From: Candidatus Saccharimonadota bacterium
GTDB lineage: Bacteria > Patescibacteriota > Saccharimonadia > Saccharimonadales > Saccharimonadaceae
Direction: 5' to 3'
Length of the DNA stretch: 8,589 bases
NCBI GenBank assembly: GCA_017964115.1
Contig: JAGCSL010000033.1
Span: forward strand, 1-8,589
Shown: piece after piece, positions 1-4,722 of the stretch
Layout of the letters: the number at the start of each line of letters is the position of its first letter
Numbering within the stretch: the first letter of the stretch is position 1
Made by a program: the position numbers and the translations under genes
Notes under the pieces: model-generated
The model's input: the letters and a program-made list of their open reading frames with translations, nothing else
Told to the model about the DNA's origin: nothing
Databases searched by the model: none

Positions 1-618
1 AGAACTTAAAACTTCACGGAAGGCAGCGGTTGGCACAATCGCCTTAATTTCACTCTTAACGTTTTTCACAAACTTTTTATCCGCTAAGCGATAACCGTCC
101 GTCGCCGCAATATAAAGCGTGCCTTCAAAAGTATTCAAGAATACACCCGTAAGAGCAGGGCGTGTCATATCGTTACTACTAGCAATAATTACCTGATTAA
201 CCGCTTCCTTAAATAAATCTACTGGGATCTTAAAAGTAACCGCCTTTTTATCATCAATACTTGGCAGTTCAGGGAAGTCATCCGCCGCAATACCGTTCAT
301 GATCGACTTATAACCACCAGCCTCAATCGTGAGTTTATCTCCCTCACTGGATAACTTAATAGTTTCTTTTGGTAAATTCGAAATAAAGCTCGAGAGAAGC
401 TTTGCTGGAACAGTAATTGTTCCGTTCTTGCTCGCCTTAGCGTTCACATATTCAACCGTTGCTAACTCCAAGTTGGTTGCAGTTAAAACTAATTGCTTAT
501 CATCTGCTCTAAGCAAAACGTTACTAAGGATCGGTAAACCAGCTTTTGTGCTTGCTGCTACACGACTTACAATATTTAATGCTTTCGCTAGTCTTTCTTG
601 TAAAACCTCAACTTTCAT
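1..618 (-). CDS. dnaN: DNA polymerase III beta subunit (sliding clamp), 5' part only
   Basis: Encodes the ring-shaped processivity clamp that holds the replicative polymerase on DNA. The first 206 codons are present and open to the window edge; the full family length is about 370 residues, so the rest of domain II and all of domain III lie outside. Domain I starts MKVEVLQERLAKAL and contains LPILSNVLL (28-36). Domain II is recognised by RPALTGV (153-159) and ATDGYRLA (172-179), both highly conserved in clamps. The ATG at 618-616 is chosen because AAAGGAAAGG sits just upstream on the minus strand and homology begins at once. It follows dnaA in the same direction after a 245-nt spacer, so it is either co-transcribed with dnaA or served by a promoter in that spacer. 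Identity is secure; the 3' end is unseen. Confidence 0.97.
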   Translation of the reverse strand, partial: MKVEVLQERLAKALNIVSRVAASTKAGLPILSNVLLRADDKQLVLTATNLELATVEYVNAKASKNGTITVPAKLLSSFISNLPKETIKLSSEGDKLTIEAGGYKSIMNGIAADDFPELPSIDDKKAVTFKIPVDLFKEAVNQVIIASSNDMTRPALTGVFLNTFEGTLYIAATDGYRLADKKFVKNVKSEIKAIVPTAAFREVLSS

Positions 619-643
619 CGCCTTTCCTTTCTAATATATTATT

Positions 644-682
644 TAGTAGTAATTAGTAGAGCTATGTGTAAAACTTGTAAAA
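644..682 (-). other. Tandem DnaA boxes plus DnaA-trio element
   Basis: Read on the minus strand, two abutting 9-mers, TTTTACAAG (682-674) and TTTTACACA (673-665), are followed by the 5-nt linker TAGCT and then CTACTAATTACTACTA (659-644), which runs into the A/T tract before dnaN. The complementary strand, read 3' to 5' from the box, gives GAT-GAT, one extra T, then AAT-GAT-GAT. This is the pattern of the B. subtilis DnaA-trio, where DnaA loads from a box onto triplets of one strand and opens the duplex. Order, orientation towards dnaN and the short linker all agree with that model. The extra base after the second triplet is a deviation. Confidence 0.7.
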
Positions 683-778
683 CTCTATTTTTACAGATTA
701 AAATCTTTCAAAATTCCTGTATAAAAACTATTGGAAAAATTAATTAAAACTCGTTAAAGTTTTGAACGATAATAATAT

Positions 779-851
779 TTATTCACAACTTAACTTTTTC
801 CACACATTTTTTATACAACTTTTTAATGTACTTTTTACAGAATTTTCCACG
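779..851 (+). other. DnaA-box cluster downstream of dnaA
   Basis: Three boxes share one orientation: TTATTCACA (779-787, one mismatch to the classical TTATCCACA), TTTTCCACA (796-804, the exact form repeated elsewhere in this window) and TTTTCCACG (843-851). Weaker look-alikes such as TTATACAAC (811-819) and TTTTACAGA (834-842) lie between them. In a bipartite origin such a cluster would anchor the initiator next to the unwinding module at 644-682. The weaker boxes could be chance in AT-rich DNA. Confidence 0.6.
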
Positions 852-863
852 GGTTTTAAACAA

Positions 864-2231
864 CTAATTTGTACTAAGTTTACTCCTTATCTCATTAATT
901 TGCTCGCGCAGGTTGAAATCCTCCTTAATTTTCTTCGTCATCACCTTGAGACTATGGAGAATAGTGGAGTGATCTTTGTGAAATTCTCGACCGAGCTGAG
1001 GGGTGCTCAAACCATCCTCGCGGAGAAGATAAATCGCAATATTGCGGGCGTTCTTAATTTCTTTTAAGCGGCTCGCGCCAAGTAAATCTTTTGAGGAGAG
1101 GTTATAGTATTTTGCAACCTTATCGACAACTTGCTTTGGTGAGACGTGACGTTTTGCTGGCTGGCTGATTGGTTCTAGATTATCTATAATTTCACGCGGC
1201 GAAACCCCACGCACTTCCGCAAGTAATAGAATGCGGTTAAGCTCACCCTCGAGATCGCGTACATTAGTACGGATGTTTTCAGCGAGATACTCTACAGTTG
1301 GTCTATCAATATCCGCACCGATCATTTCGGCCTTTGCCTCGAGGATAGCGCAGCGGGTTTCAAAGTCTGGTAACTGAATATCTACCGGCACGCCCATCGT
1401 TAAGCGACTAGCAAGACGTGTATCTACGTCTCTGATTTGGCTCGGCAAGCGATCGGAGGCGACGATTACTTGTTTGTTATGGCGATAGAGTTCATTAAAG
1501 GTGTGGAAGAACTCTTTCTGGGAAGCATCCTTACCTTCGATGTATTGAAAATCATCAATAATCAAGACATCGACGTCGCGCCATTGGTTAGACCAGTCGT
1601 CGATTTTATTTTTCATCGAGCTCACGAAGCCCTTATAGAATTCCTCAATTGTGGCGTAGCGCACCTTCATCTTTGGGTTGCGCTCAAGGATTTCGTTACC
1701 AATCGCTTGAATTAAGTGAGTTTTACCAAAACCAGAGCCACCATAAAGGAAAAGGGGATTATAACGACTGCCGGGGTTTTCAATAATATGCTGTGCAGCA
1801 TTGACGGCGAGATCATTATTGCCGCCAACAACATAATTGCTAAGGCGGAACCGTGGGTTTAAGCCGTTATCTTGTCTCTCGTCATCTTTTTTAATCGGAG
1901 CGCGCTGCGGAATTTTAACGATTGGGCGCTTATTTGTATCCTCATCACCTTCAATTATTTCTACACCACGGCGAACCGTAGTCTTCGCGCTTTTGTCGTC
2001 CTCGGCGACACGGAAATCCTTGCAGTCGATATTAGAGCTCTTCAGCGCCTTTAGAATAACTGGCTTATATTTCTTTTCAATCTGCGTTCCGATAAAAACG
2101 TTTGGCACCTTTAAAATAACGACGCCGCCTGGCTCGGAACAGAAGTTAACTTTTCCAAAATAAGTATTGAAGGCCATGTCAGAGACATTGCTTTTTATCT
2201 CGTCCAAAACTGTTTGCCATTGGTTAGGCAT
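864..2231 (-). CDS. dnaA: Chromosomal replication initiator protein DnaA
   Basis: Origin-binding AAA+ ATPase that opens oriC and recruits the helicase. 455 residues, in the normal family range. Domain I covers about 1-75 (MPNQWQTVLDEIKSN), followed by a charged linker (75-125). The AAA+ core holds Walker A GGSGFGKTHL (164-173), Walker B VLIIDDFQYI (222-231), sensor 1 VIVASDRLP (255-263), the arginine-finger segment SRLTMG (R276) and sensor-2 NVRDLEGELNR (R325). Domain IV (about 361-455) binds DNA. An arginine aligning with E. coli R399 is kept (R388), but the signature reads FHKDHSTILH (417-426) where most family members have FGGRDHTTVLH, so the loop is one residue shorter and lacks the glycine pair. 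The ATG at 2231 is supported by AAGGAGGT nine bases upstream. It is divergent from rpmH, with DnaA boxes in both flanking spacers, consistent with autoregulation. Confidence 0.98.
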   Translation of the reverse strand: MPNQWQTVLDEIKSNVSDMAFNTYFGKVNFCSEPGGVVILKVPNVFIGTQIEKKYKPVILKALKSSNIDCKDFRVAEDDKSAKTTVRRGVEIIEGDEDTNKRPIVKIPQRAPIKKDDERQDNGLNPRFRLSNYVVGGNNDLAVNAAQHIIENPGSRYNPLFLYGGSGFGKTHLIQAIGNEILERNPKMKVRYATIEEFYKGFVSSMKNKIDDWSNQWRDVDVLIIDDFQYIEGKDASQKEFFHTFNELYRHNKQVIVASDRLPSQIRDVDTRLASRLTMGVPVDIQLPDFETRCAILEAKAEMIGADIDRPTVEYLAENIRTNVRDLEGELNRILLLAEVRGVSPREIIDNLEPISQPAKRHVSPKQVVDKVAKYYNLSSKDLLGASRLKEIKNARNIAIYLLREDGLSTPQLGREFHKDHSTILHSLKVMTKKIKEDFNLREQINEIRSKLSTN

Positions 2232-2240
2232 TGTTCTTTG

Positions 2241-2265
2241 ACCTCCTTACCTAAAAACAATTATA
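2241..2265 (-). promoter_or_regulatory. Putative dnaA promoter -10 and ribosome binding site
   Basis: On the minus strand TATAAT occurs at 2265-2260, about 28 bases before the dnaA ATG, followed by a strong AAGGAGGT (2248-2241) with nine-base spacing to the start. At 17-bp spacing the -35 hexamer would be a poor AGAAAA. An exact DnaA box at 2272-2280 lies between the -10 and that -35 position, so bound DnaA would block RNA polymerase. The ribosome site is clear; the promoter is less certain. Confidence 0.55.
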
Positions 2266-2346
2266 CAAAAGTTTTCCACAGTTTTTCTAAAAAACACAAT
2301 AAAAACAAATATGTTCTAATACTTGTAATGAAATAACAGATTAGAA

Positions 2347-2390
2347 TTTTCCACAGGCCAAAGGCTAACGGGGAGACGCCTTGTGGAAAA
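2347..2390. repeat. Inverted pair of DnaA boxes around a GC-rich core
   Basis: TTTTCCACA (2347-2355) and TGTGGAAAA (2382-2390) form a perfect 9-bp inverted repeat, extended by GGC (2356-2358) against GCC (2378-2380) with one bulged T at 2381. The 19-base centre (2359-2377) is purine-rich and far richer in G+C than its surroundings. It ends only four bases before the rpmH -35 hexamer. It may be a paired DnaA site, and could also extrude as a cruciform. Confidence 0.7.
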
Positions 2391-2394
2391 ATAC

Positions 2395-2423
2395 TTGAAA
2401 AATGTGAATAAAATCACTATAAT
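2395..2423 (+). promoter_or_regulatory. rpmH operon promoter, sigma-70 type
   Basis: TTGAAA (2395-2400), a 17-bp spacer and a perfect TATAAT (2418-2423) give a near-ideal vegetative promoter. Transcription would start around 2430, leaving a leader of about 45 bases with AGGAAAG (2462-2468) before the rpmH ATG. The DnaA box at 2382-2390 touches the upstream edge, so initiator binding could affect this promoter. Confidence 0.88.
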
Positions 2424-2473
2424 AGACATAATCTATTCAATATTACAATAATTAGAAAGTCAGGAAAGTATTT

Positions 2474-2611
2474 ATGCCAAAGCGTACTTATCAGCCTCAC
2501 AAGCGCCAACGCAAAGTTGAGCACGGTTTTCGTAAACGCAACGCTACGGTTAGCGGCCGCAAGGTTCTCGCTCGCCGTCGCATTAAGGGTCGCGCACGCC
2601 TTAGCGCCTAA
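2474..2611 (+). CDS. rpmH: 50S ribosomal protein L34
   Basis: Small, very basic 45-residue protein of the large ribosomal subunit. It reads MPKRTYQPHKRQRK at the start, then HGFRKRN and SGRKVLARRRIKGRARLSA at the end (28-45), matching the universal L34 pattern (KRTxQP, HGFR, LARRRxKGR). The length is typical (44-47 residues). The start is fixed by AGGAAAG six bases upstream and by the conserved N-terminus. It is the first gene of the rightward unit and is followed after only three bases by rnpA, the usual order next to oriC. Confidence 0.97.
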   Translation: MPKRTYQPHKRQRKVEHGFRKRNATVSGRKVLARRRIKGRARLSA

Positions 2612-2614
2612 GCG

Positions 2615-2956
2615 ATGCTAGCGAAGAAATTTCGATTTCATTCTCGCGGTGGGGTAAGACATACTTACCAGCACGGCAAAACAATCAGGGATGCTAAAAT
2701 GTCCCTGGTTTTTGCTATTAATGGCCGTAAAAAGCAGCGCTATGCTGTTGTAGTTAGCAAGAAAGTGCTTAAATCTGCCGTCGGTCGCAACCGCATTCGT
2801 CGCCGCGTCTATGAAGCGCTTCGTTTAGAGTTACCAAAAATCCAGCAGCCAGTCGACTGCATCTTTATTGTTAATACGAAAGAAATCTCCGTAATCGACT
2901 TCACTGAGCTTCAGTCTCTAATCCGCGATTTACTTATTGAGGCAAAAATTATATAA
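2615..2956 (+). CDS. rnpA: Ribonuclease P protein component
   Basis: Basic protein cofactor of RNase P, which with the M1-type RNA matures the 5' ends of tRNAs. 113 residues, normal for the family. The N-terminus MLAKKFRFHSRGG resembles the usual family start. The central RYAVVVSKKVLKSAVGRNRIRRRVYEALR segment, split here as RYAVVVSKKV (42-51) and GRNRIRRRVYEALR (57-70), contains the diagnostic RNR motif for RNA and tRNA-leader binding. The ATG lies three bases after the rpmH stop with no good ribosome site of its own, so translation is probably coupled to rpmH. yidD, which often follows rnpA, is not here; a 27-base gap leads straight to yidC. Confidence 0.95.
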   Translation: MLAKKFRFHSRGGVRHTYQHGKTIRDAKMSLVFAINGRKKQRYAVVVSKKVLKSAVGRNRIRRRVYEALRLELPKIQQPVDCIFIVNTKEISVIDFTELQSLIRDLLIEAKII

Positions 2957-2960
2957 TTAA

Positions 2961-2973
2961 CCCTATTAGGGAG
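2961..2973 (+). promoter_or_regulatory. yidC ribosome site overlapping a small inverted repeat
   Basis: CCCTATTAGGG (2961-2971) is a short inverted repeat whose right arm overlaps the Shine-Dalgarno-like AGGGAG (2968-2973), ten bases before the yidC ATG. In RNA this would be a 4-bp stem with a 3-base loop, so any masking of the ribosome site would be weak. The ribosome site is solid; a regulatory role is speculative. Confidence 0.45.
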
Positions 2974-2983
2974 TGTGTAAAAA

Positions 2984-4063
2984 ATGTTTGATTTAATTGA
3001 TATGATTATCGTGCGCCCGATCGTAAATATCTTTTTTGCGATTTATTCTCTTGTCGGCGACTTCGGTATCGCGATTATCATCTTCGTTGTATTAGTAAAA
3101 ATTCTCATGTGGCCAATGATGAAGCGTCAGCTCCACCAGACCCGCATTATGAAGGAAATTCAGCCAGAGCTCGCCGAGATTAAGAAGCGCTGCAAGGGTA
3201 ATCGTCAGATGGAATCCCTCCAGATGATGGATCTCTACAAGCGCAAGAACGTGAAGCCTTTCCGCTCCATGCTCACGATCTTGATTCAGCTTCCACTCTT
3301 TATTAGCCTCTTTACGGCTATTAACGTTGCTGCTCGCCCACGCGAGAATTATAACGTCGACCACTCGGCCTATTCTTTTGTGAAGCCACTTCGCAACGTT
3401 GACGAATTAATTACGAAGCAGAACAAATACCTTGAAGACGTTAAATACTATAACGAAAACAAGGATAACGAAGAGAAGAAAGATGAACTCACAATCCCTG
3501 TCTATGAGTTTGAGCCAAAGCTCTTCGGTCTCGTTGATCTTTCGGCGACTGCCGGCTTTAGTACGGTCAGCTCGGTTGTAATCTTAATCTTTGCGCTCGC
3601 ATCGGCCGCTACGCAGTATATTATGTCGCGCCAGCAAGACCCTACCCGCAAGAAGAAGGGCAAGCGTACGCTCCGCTCAATTATGAAAGATGCCGCAAAG
3701 GGCAAGGAAGCTAGCCAAGAAGATATCAATGCCGCTGCTCAGGGCCAGATGACACTCATGATGCCATTCATGATGCTTCTCATTATGATTAGCCTCCCAG
3801 GCGCGCTCGTCTTCTACTACCTCCTAAATAACATGATCACTGTTGTAATCCAAAAGATTATTTTAAACCGCAACTATACCGAGATGGAAGCCGCTGCGGA
3901 TAAAAAGATTTTGAAAGAACTCAAAGACGCTCAAGAGGCTGTCGTCGTAGAAGATAAGACTACGGAGAAAAAGTCTACGCACTATGCGTCTAGCAAAAAT
4001 AAACAAGAGGAAAAACTTCATATCACGCGCATCTCTGCTTCTAATAAAAAGAAAAGGAGATAA
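2984..4063 (+). CDS. yidC: Membrane protein insertase YidC/Oxa1 family
   Basis: Inserts and folds membrane proteins, alone or with the Sec translocon. 359 residues with five likely membrane segments: about 5-25, 28-46, 95-115, 185-214 and 255-291. The N-terminus has no lipobox or long periplasmic domain. IQLPLFISLFTAIN (101-114) and LPGALVFYYLLNNM (271-284) are family hallmarks. The groove arginine (R73 in B. subtilis SpoIIIJ) aligns with K39 in VVLVKILMWPMM, keeping the charge. A charged Lys/Glu/Asn-rich insertion (about 120-180) faces outside, a basic loop (215-250) faces the cytoplasm, and the lysine-rich tail (300-359) is suited to ribosome binding. It starts after AGGGAG and is followed five bases later by jag, as in many oriC operons. 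Confidence 0.96.
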   Translation: MFDLIDMIIVRPIVNIFFAIYSLVGDFGIAIIIFVVLVKILMWPMMKRQLHQTRIMKEIQPELAEIKKRCKGNRQMESLQMMDLYKRKNVKPFRSMLTILIQLPLFISLFTAINVAARPRENYNVDHSAYSFVKPLRNVDELITKQNKYLEDVKYYNENKDNEEKKDELTIPVYEFEPKLFGLVDLSATAGFSTVSSVVILIFALASAATQYIMSRQQDPTRKKKGKRTLRSIMKDAAKGKEASQEDINAAAQGQMTLMMPFMMLLIMISLPGALVFYYLLNNMITVVIQKIILNRNYTEMEAAADKKILKELKDAQEAVVVEDKTTEKKSTHYASSKNKQEEKLHITRISASNKKKRR

Positions 4064-4068
4064 CCTAT

Positions 4069-4539
4069 ATGAATACAGATGAATCAATTCGTTTTGCGAC
4101 GAAGTACCTCGAGGACCTCTTGTCCTTCTTCGGTATCAACGTAGCCGTATATTCGACCATTGAAGACGACGTTATTCAGCTCTCAATCCCATCAACTAGC
4201 ATGAACTCGCTCTTGATTGGCAAGAACGCTAATAACCTCCGCGCTCTTCAGCATGTGTTAATGATGACTTTGATTGCTCGCAATGCTGAGGTTACCCGCG
4301 TTAATATCGACATCGCCGATTACAAGCGTCAGCGCGCTGACAAGATTGAGCGCCAGGCAGAGCAGTGGGTTCAGGAAGTCCGCCGCACCGGCAAAGAGAA
4401 GATTCTTGACCTCAATGCCGCCGATCGTCGCGTCGTTCACCGCTTTGCTCAGGATTACTCGGATATCGAGACCTTCAGCCAGGGCGAAGGCCGCGAGCGC
4501 CGTCTTCACATCGTTAAGAAAGACATCGCGGAAGAGTAA
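4069..4539 (+). CDS. jag: KH-R3H single-stranded nucleic acid binding protein (Jag/KhpB-like)
   Basis: RNA-binding protein usually encoded next to yidC and, in Gram-positives, linked to cell elongation and division. 156 residues. The KH domain (about 35-85) contains LLIGKNANNLRALQHV (48-63); the usual GxxG loop reads GKNA, so the second glycine is alanine (A54). The R3H domain (about 95-152) has LNAADRRVVHRFA with R120 and H124, then EGRERRLHIV. The N-terminal Jag_N domain of Firmicutes homologues is missing, as in shorter versions from other phyla. AAGGAGAT overlapping the end of yidC supplies the ribosome site, so the two are co-translated. A terminator follows the stop directly. Confidence 0.92.
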   Translation: MNTDESIRFATKYLEDLLSFFGINVAVYSTIEDDVIQLSIPSTSMNSLLIGKNANNLRALQHVLMMTLIARNAEVTRVNIDIADYKRQRADKIERQAEQWVQEVRRTGKEKILDLNAADRRVVHRFAQDYSDIETFSQGEGRERRLHIVKKDIAEE

Positions 4540-4551
4540 AAGTTTTCCACT

Positions 4552-4581
4552 AAAAAGGAGCCCCGAAACGGGCTCTTTTTT
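4552..4581 (+). terminator. Rho-independent terminator of the rpmH-jag unit
   Basis: GAGCCC (4558-4563) and GGGCTC (4570-4575) form a perfect stem around CGAAAC, followed by six T residues (4576-4581). An A tract (4552-4556) on the left side could pair with the T tract, so it may work in both directions. It begins twelve bases after the jag stop. Confidence 0.93.
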
Positions 4582-4583
4582 GC

Positions 4584-4628
4584 TGTTCGGGATTAATCCC
4601 ACCCCTGTTAAACCGAACATGTTCGGTT
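4584..4628. repeat. Palindrome cluster upstream of the LCP gene
   Basis: Two perfect palindromes sit close together: GGGATTAATCCC (4589-4600, 12 bp) and AACCGAACATGTTCGGTT (4611-4628, 18 bp). TGTTCGG also occurs at 4584-4590, so CCGAACA (4613-4619) can pair either with that copy or with TGTTCGG at 4620-4626. Such symmetry is typical of dimeric repressor operators, or of alternative RNA hairpins if transcribed. It starts three bases after the terminator T tract and lies about 80-125 bases upstream of the LCP promoter. No regulator gene is in the window. Confidence 0.7.
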
Positions 4629-4667
4629 GGCAAAACACTCTTATGATTATGTAGTAGGGTTATTAAT

Positions 4668-4676
4668 TGTGGAAAA
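4668..4676 (-). other. Isolated exact DnaA box
   Basis: TGTGGAAAA is the exact reverse complement of TTTTCCACA, the form found in both spacers beside dnaA. It lies about 30 bases upstream of the extended -10 of the LCP gene. TAGTAG (4652-4657) is nearby on the side where a trio would be expected, but ten bases away. It could link transcription of the LCP gene to DnaA, or be chance. Confidence 0.4.
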
Positions 4677-4681
4677 GCTGT

Positions 4682-4714
4682 GCGGTTTAAAAGAAACCGC
4701 CAAAATGGTAGAAT
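4682..4714 (+). promoter_or_regulatory. LCP gene promoter: extended -10 with upstream hairpin
   Basis: TGGTAGAAT (4706-4714) fits the extended -10 pattern TGnTAnnnT; the -35 position (4686-4691, TTTAAA) is weak. Immediately upstream GCGGTTT (4682-4688) and AAACCGC (4694-4700) form a perfect 7-bp inverted repeat with a 5-base centre, overlapping the -35 region, so it could be an operator. Predicted transcription start is around 4720-4722, right at the ATG at 4723. The nearly identical TGGTATAAT precedes galE. Confidence 0.65.
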
Positions 4715-4722
4715 ATATGGAT

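Larger units (their letters stand above)
619..863. other. dnaA-dnaN spacer, candidate oriC unwinding half
   Basis: This very AT-rich gene-free stretch lies between the dnaA stop and the dnaN start, the location of the unwinding region in B. subtilis and many other bacteria. It holds several 9-mers close to the DnaA-box consensus TTATCCACA: TTTTCCACA at 796-804, TTATTCACA at 779-787 and TTTTCCACG at 843-851, plus TTTTACACA and TTTTACAAG on the minus strand at 665-673 and 674-682. The dnaN-proximal end has a triplet run (644-659) and an A/T-only-like tract (about 632-645). No ORF with a plausible start and ribosome site is visible. Origin function is inferred from position and motif density, not demonstrated. 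Confidence 0.75.
2232..2473. other. dnaA-rpmH divergent spacer, candidate second oriC half
   Basis: This AT-rich gene-free spacer separates the two divergent units. It contains three exact TTTTCCACA boxes: 2272-2280 (plus), 2347-2355 (plus) and 2382-2390 (minus, as TGTGGAAAA). The last two face each other around a GC-rich core. It also carries the putative dnaA promoter, the dnaA ribosome site (2241-2248) and the rpmH promoter. Exact boxes on this side and the trio on the other side of dnaA fit a bipartite origin. Origin function is inferred. Confidence 0.7.

Noticed and set aside
170..190. Second trio-like TACTACTAG run inside dnaN
   Set aside because: It lies in conserved coding sequence with no adjacent DnaA box, so codon content explains it.
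746..763. AAAACT/AGTTTT hairpin as a dnaA terminator
   Set aside because: Only six mostly A-T pairs with a 6-base loop; too weak to call, and expected by chance in AT-rich DNA.
762..2163. Plus-strand open frames at 762-1067, 1437-1715 and 1837-2163 antisense to dnaA
   Set aside because: They overlap a certain gene, lack ribosome sites and have no recognisable protein features.
4611..4628. LexA/SOS box of the Gram-positive type (CGAAC...GTTCG)
   Set aside because: The known box is GAAC-N4-GTTC; here the half-sites are two bases apart, so the spacing is wrong although the arms look similar.
4258..4654. Open frames on both strands overlapping jag and the terminator region
   Set aside because: They run through a clear terminator or oppose the KH-R3H gene and show low-complexity shadow composition.
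4627..4722. Upstream extension of the LCP protein from TTG 4627 or ATG 4705/4717
   Set aside because: No ribosome site precedes these starts, the extra residues do not resemble an LCP N-terminus, and the segment contains the palindrome end, hairpin and promoter.
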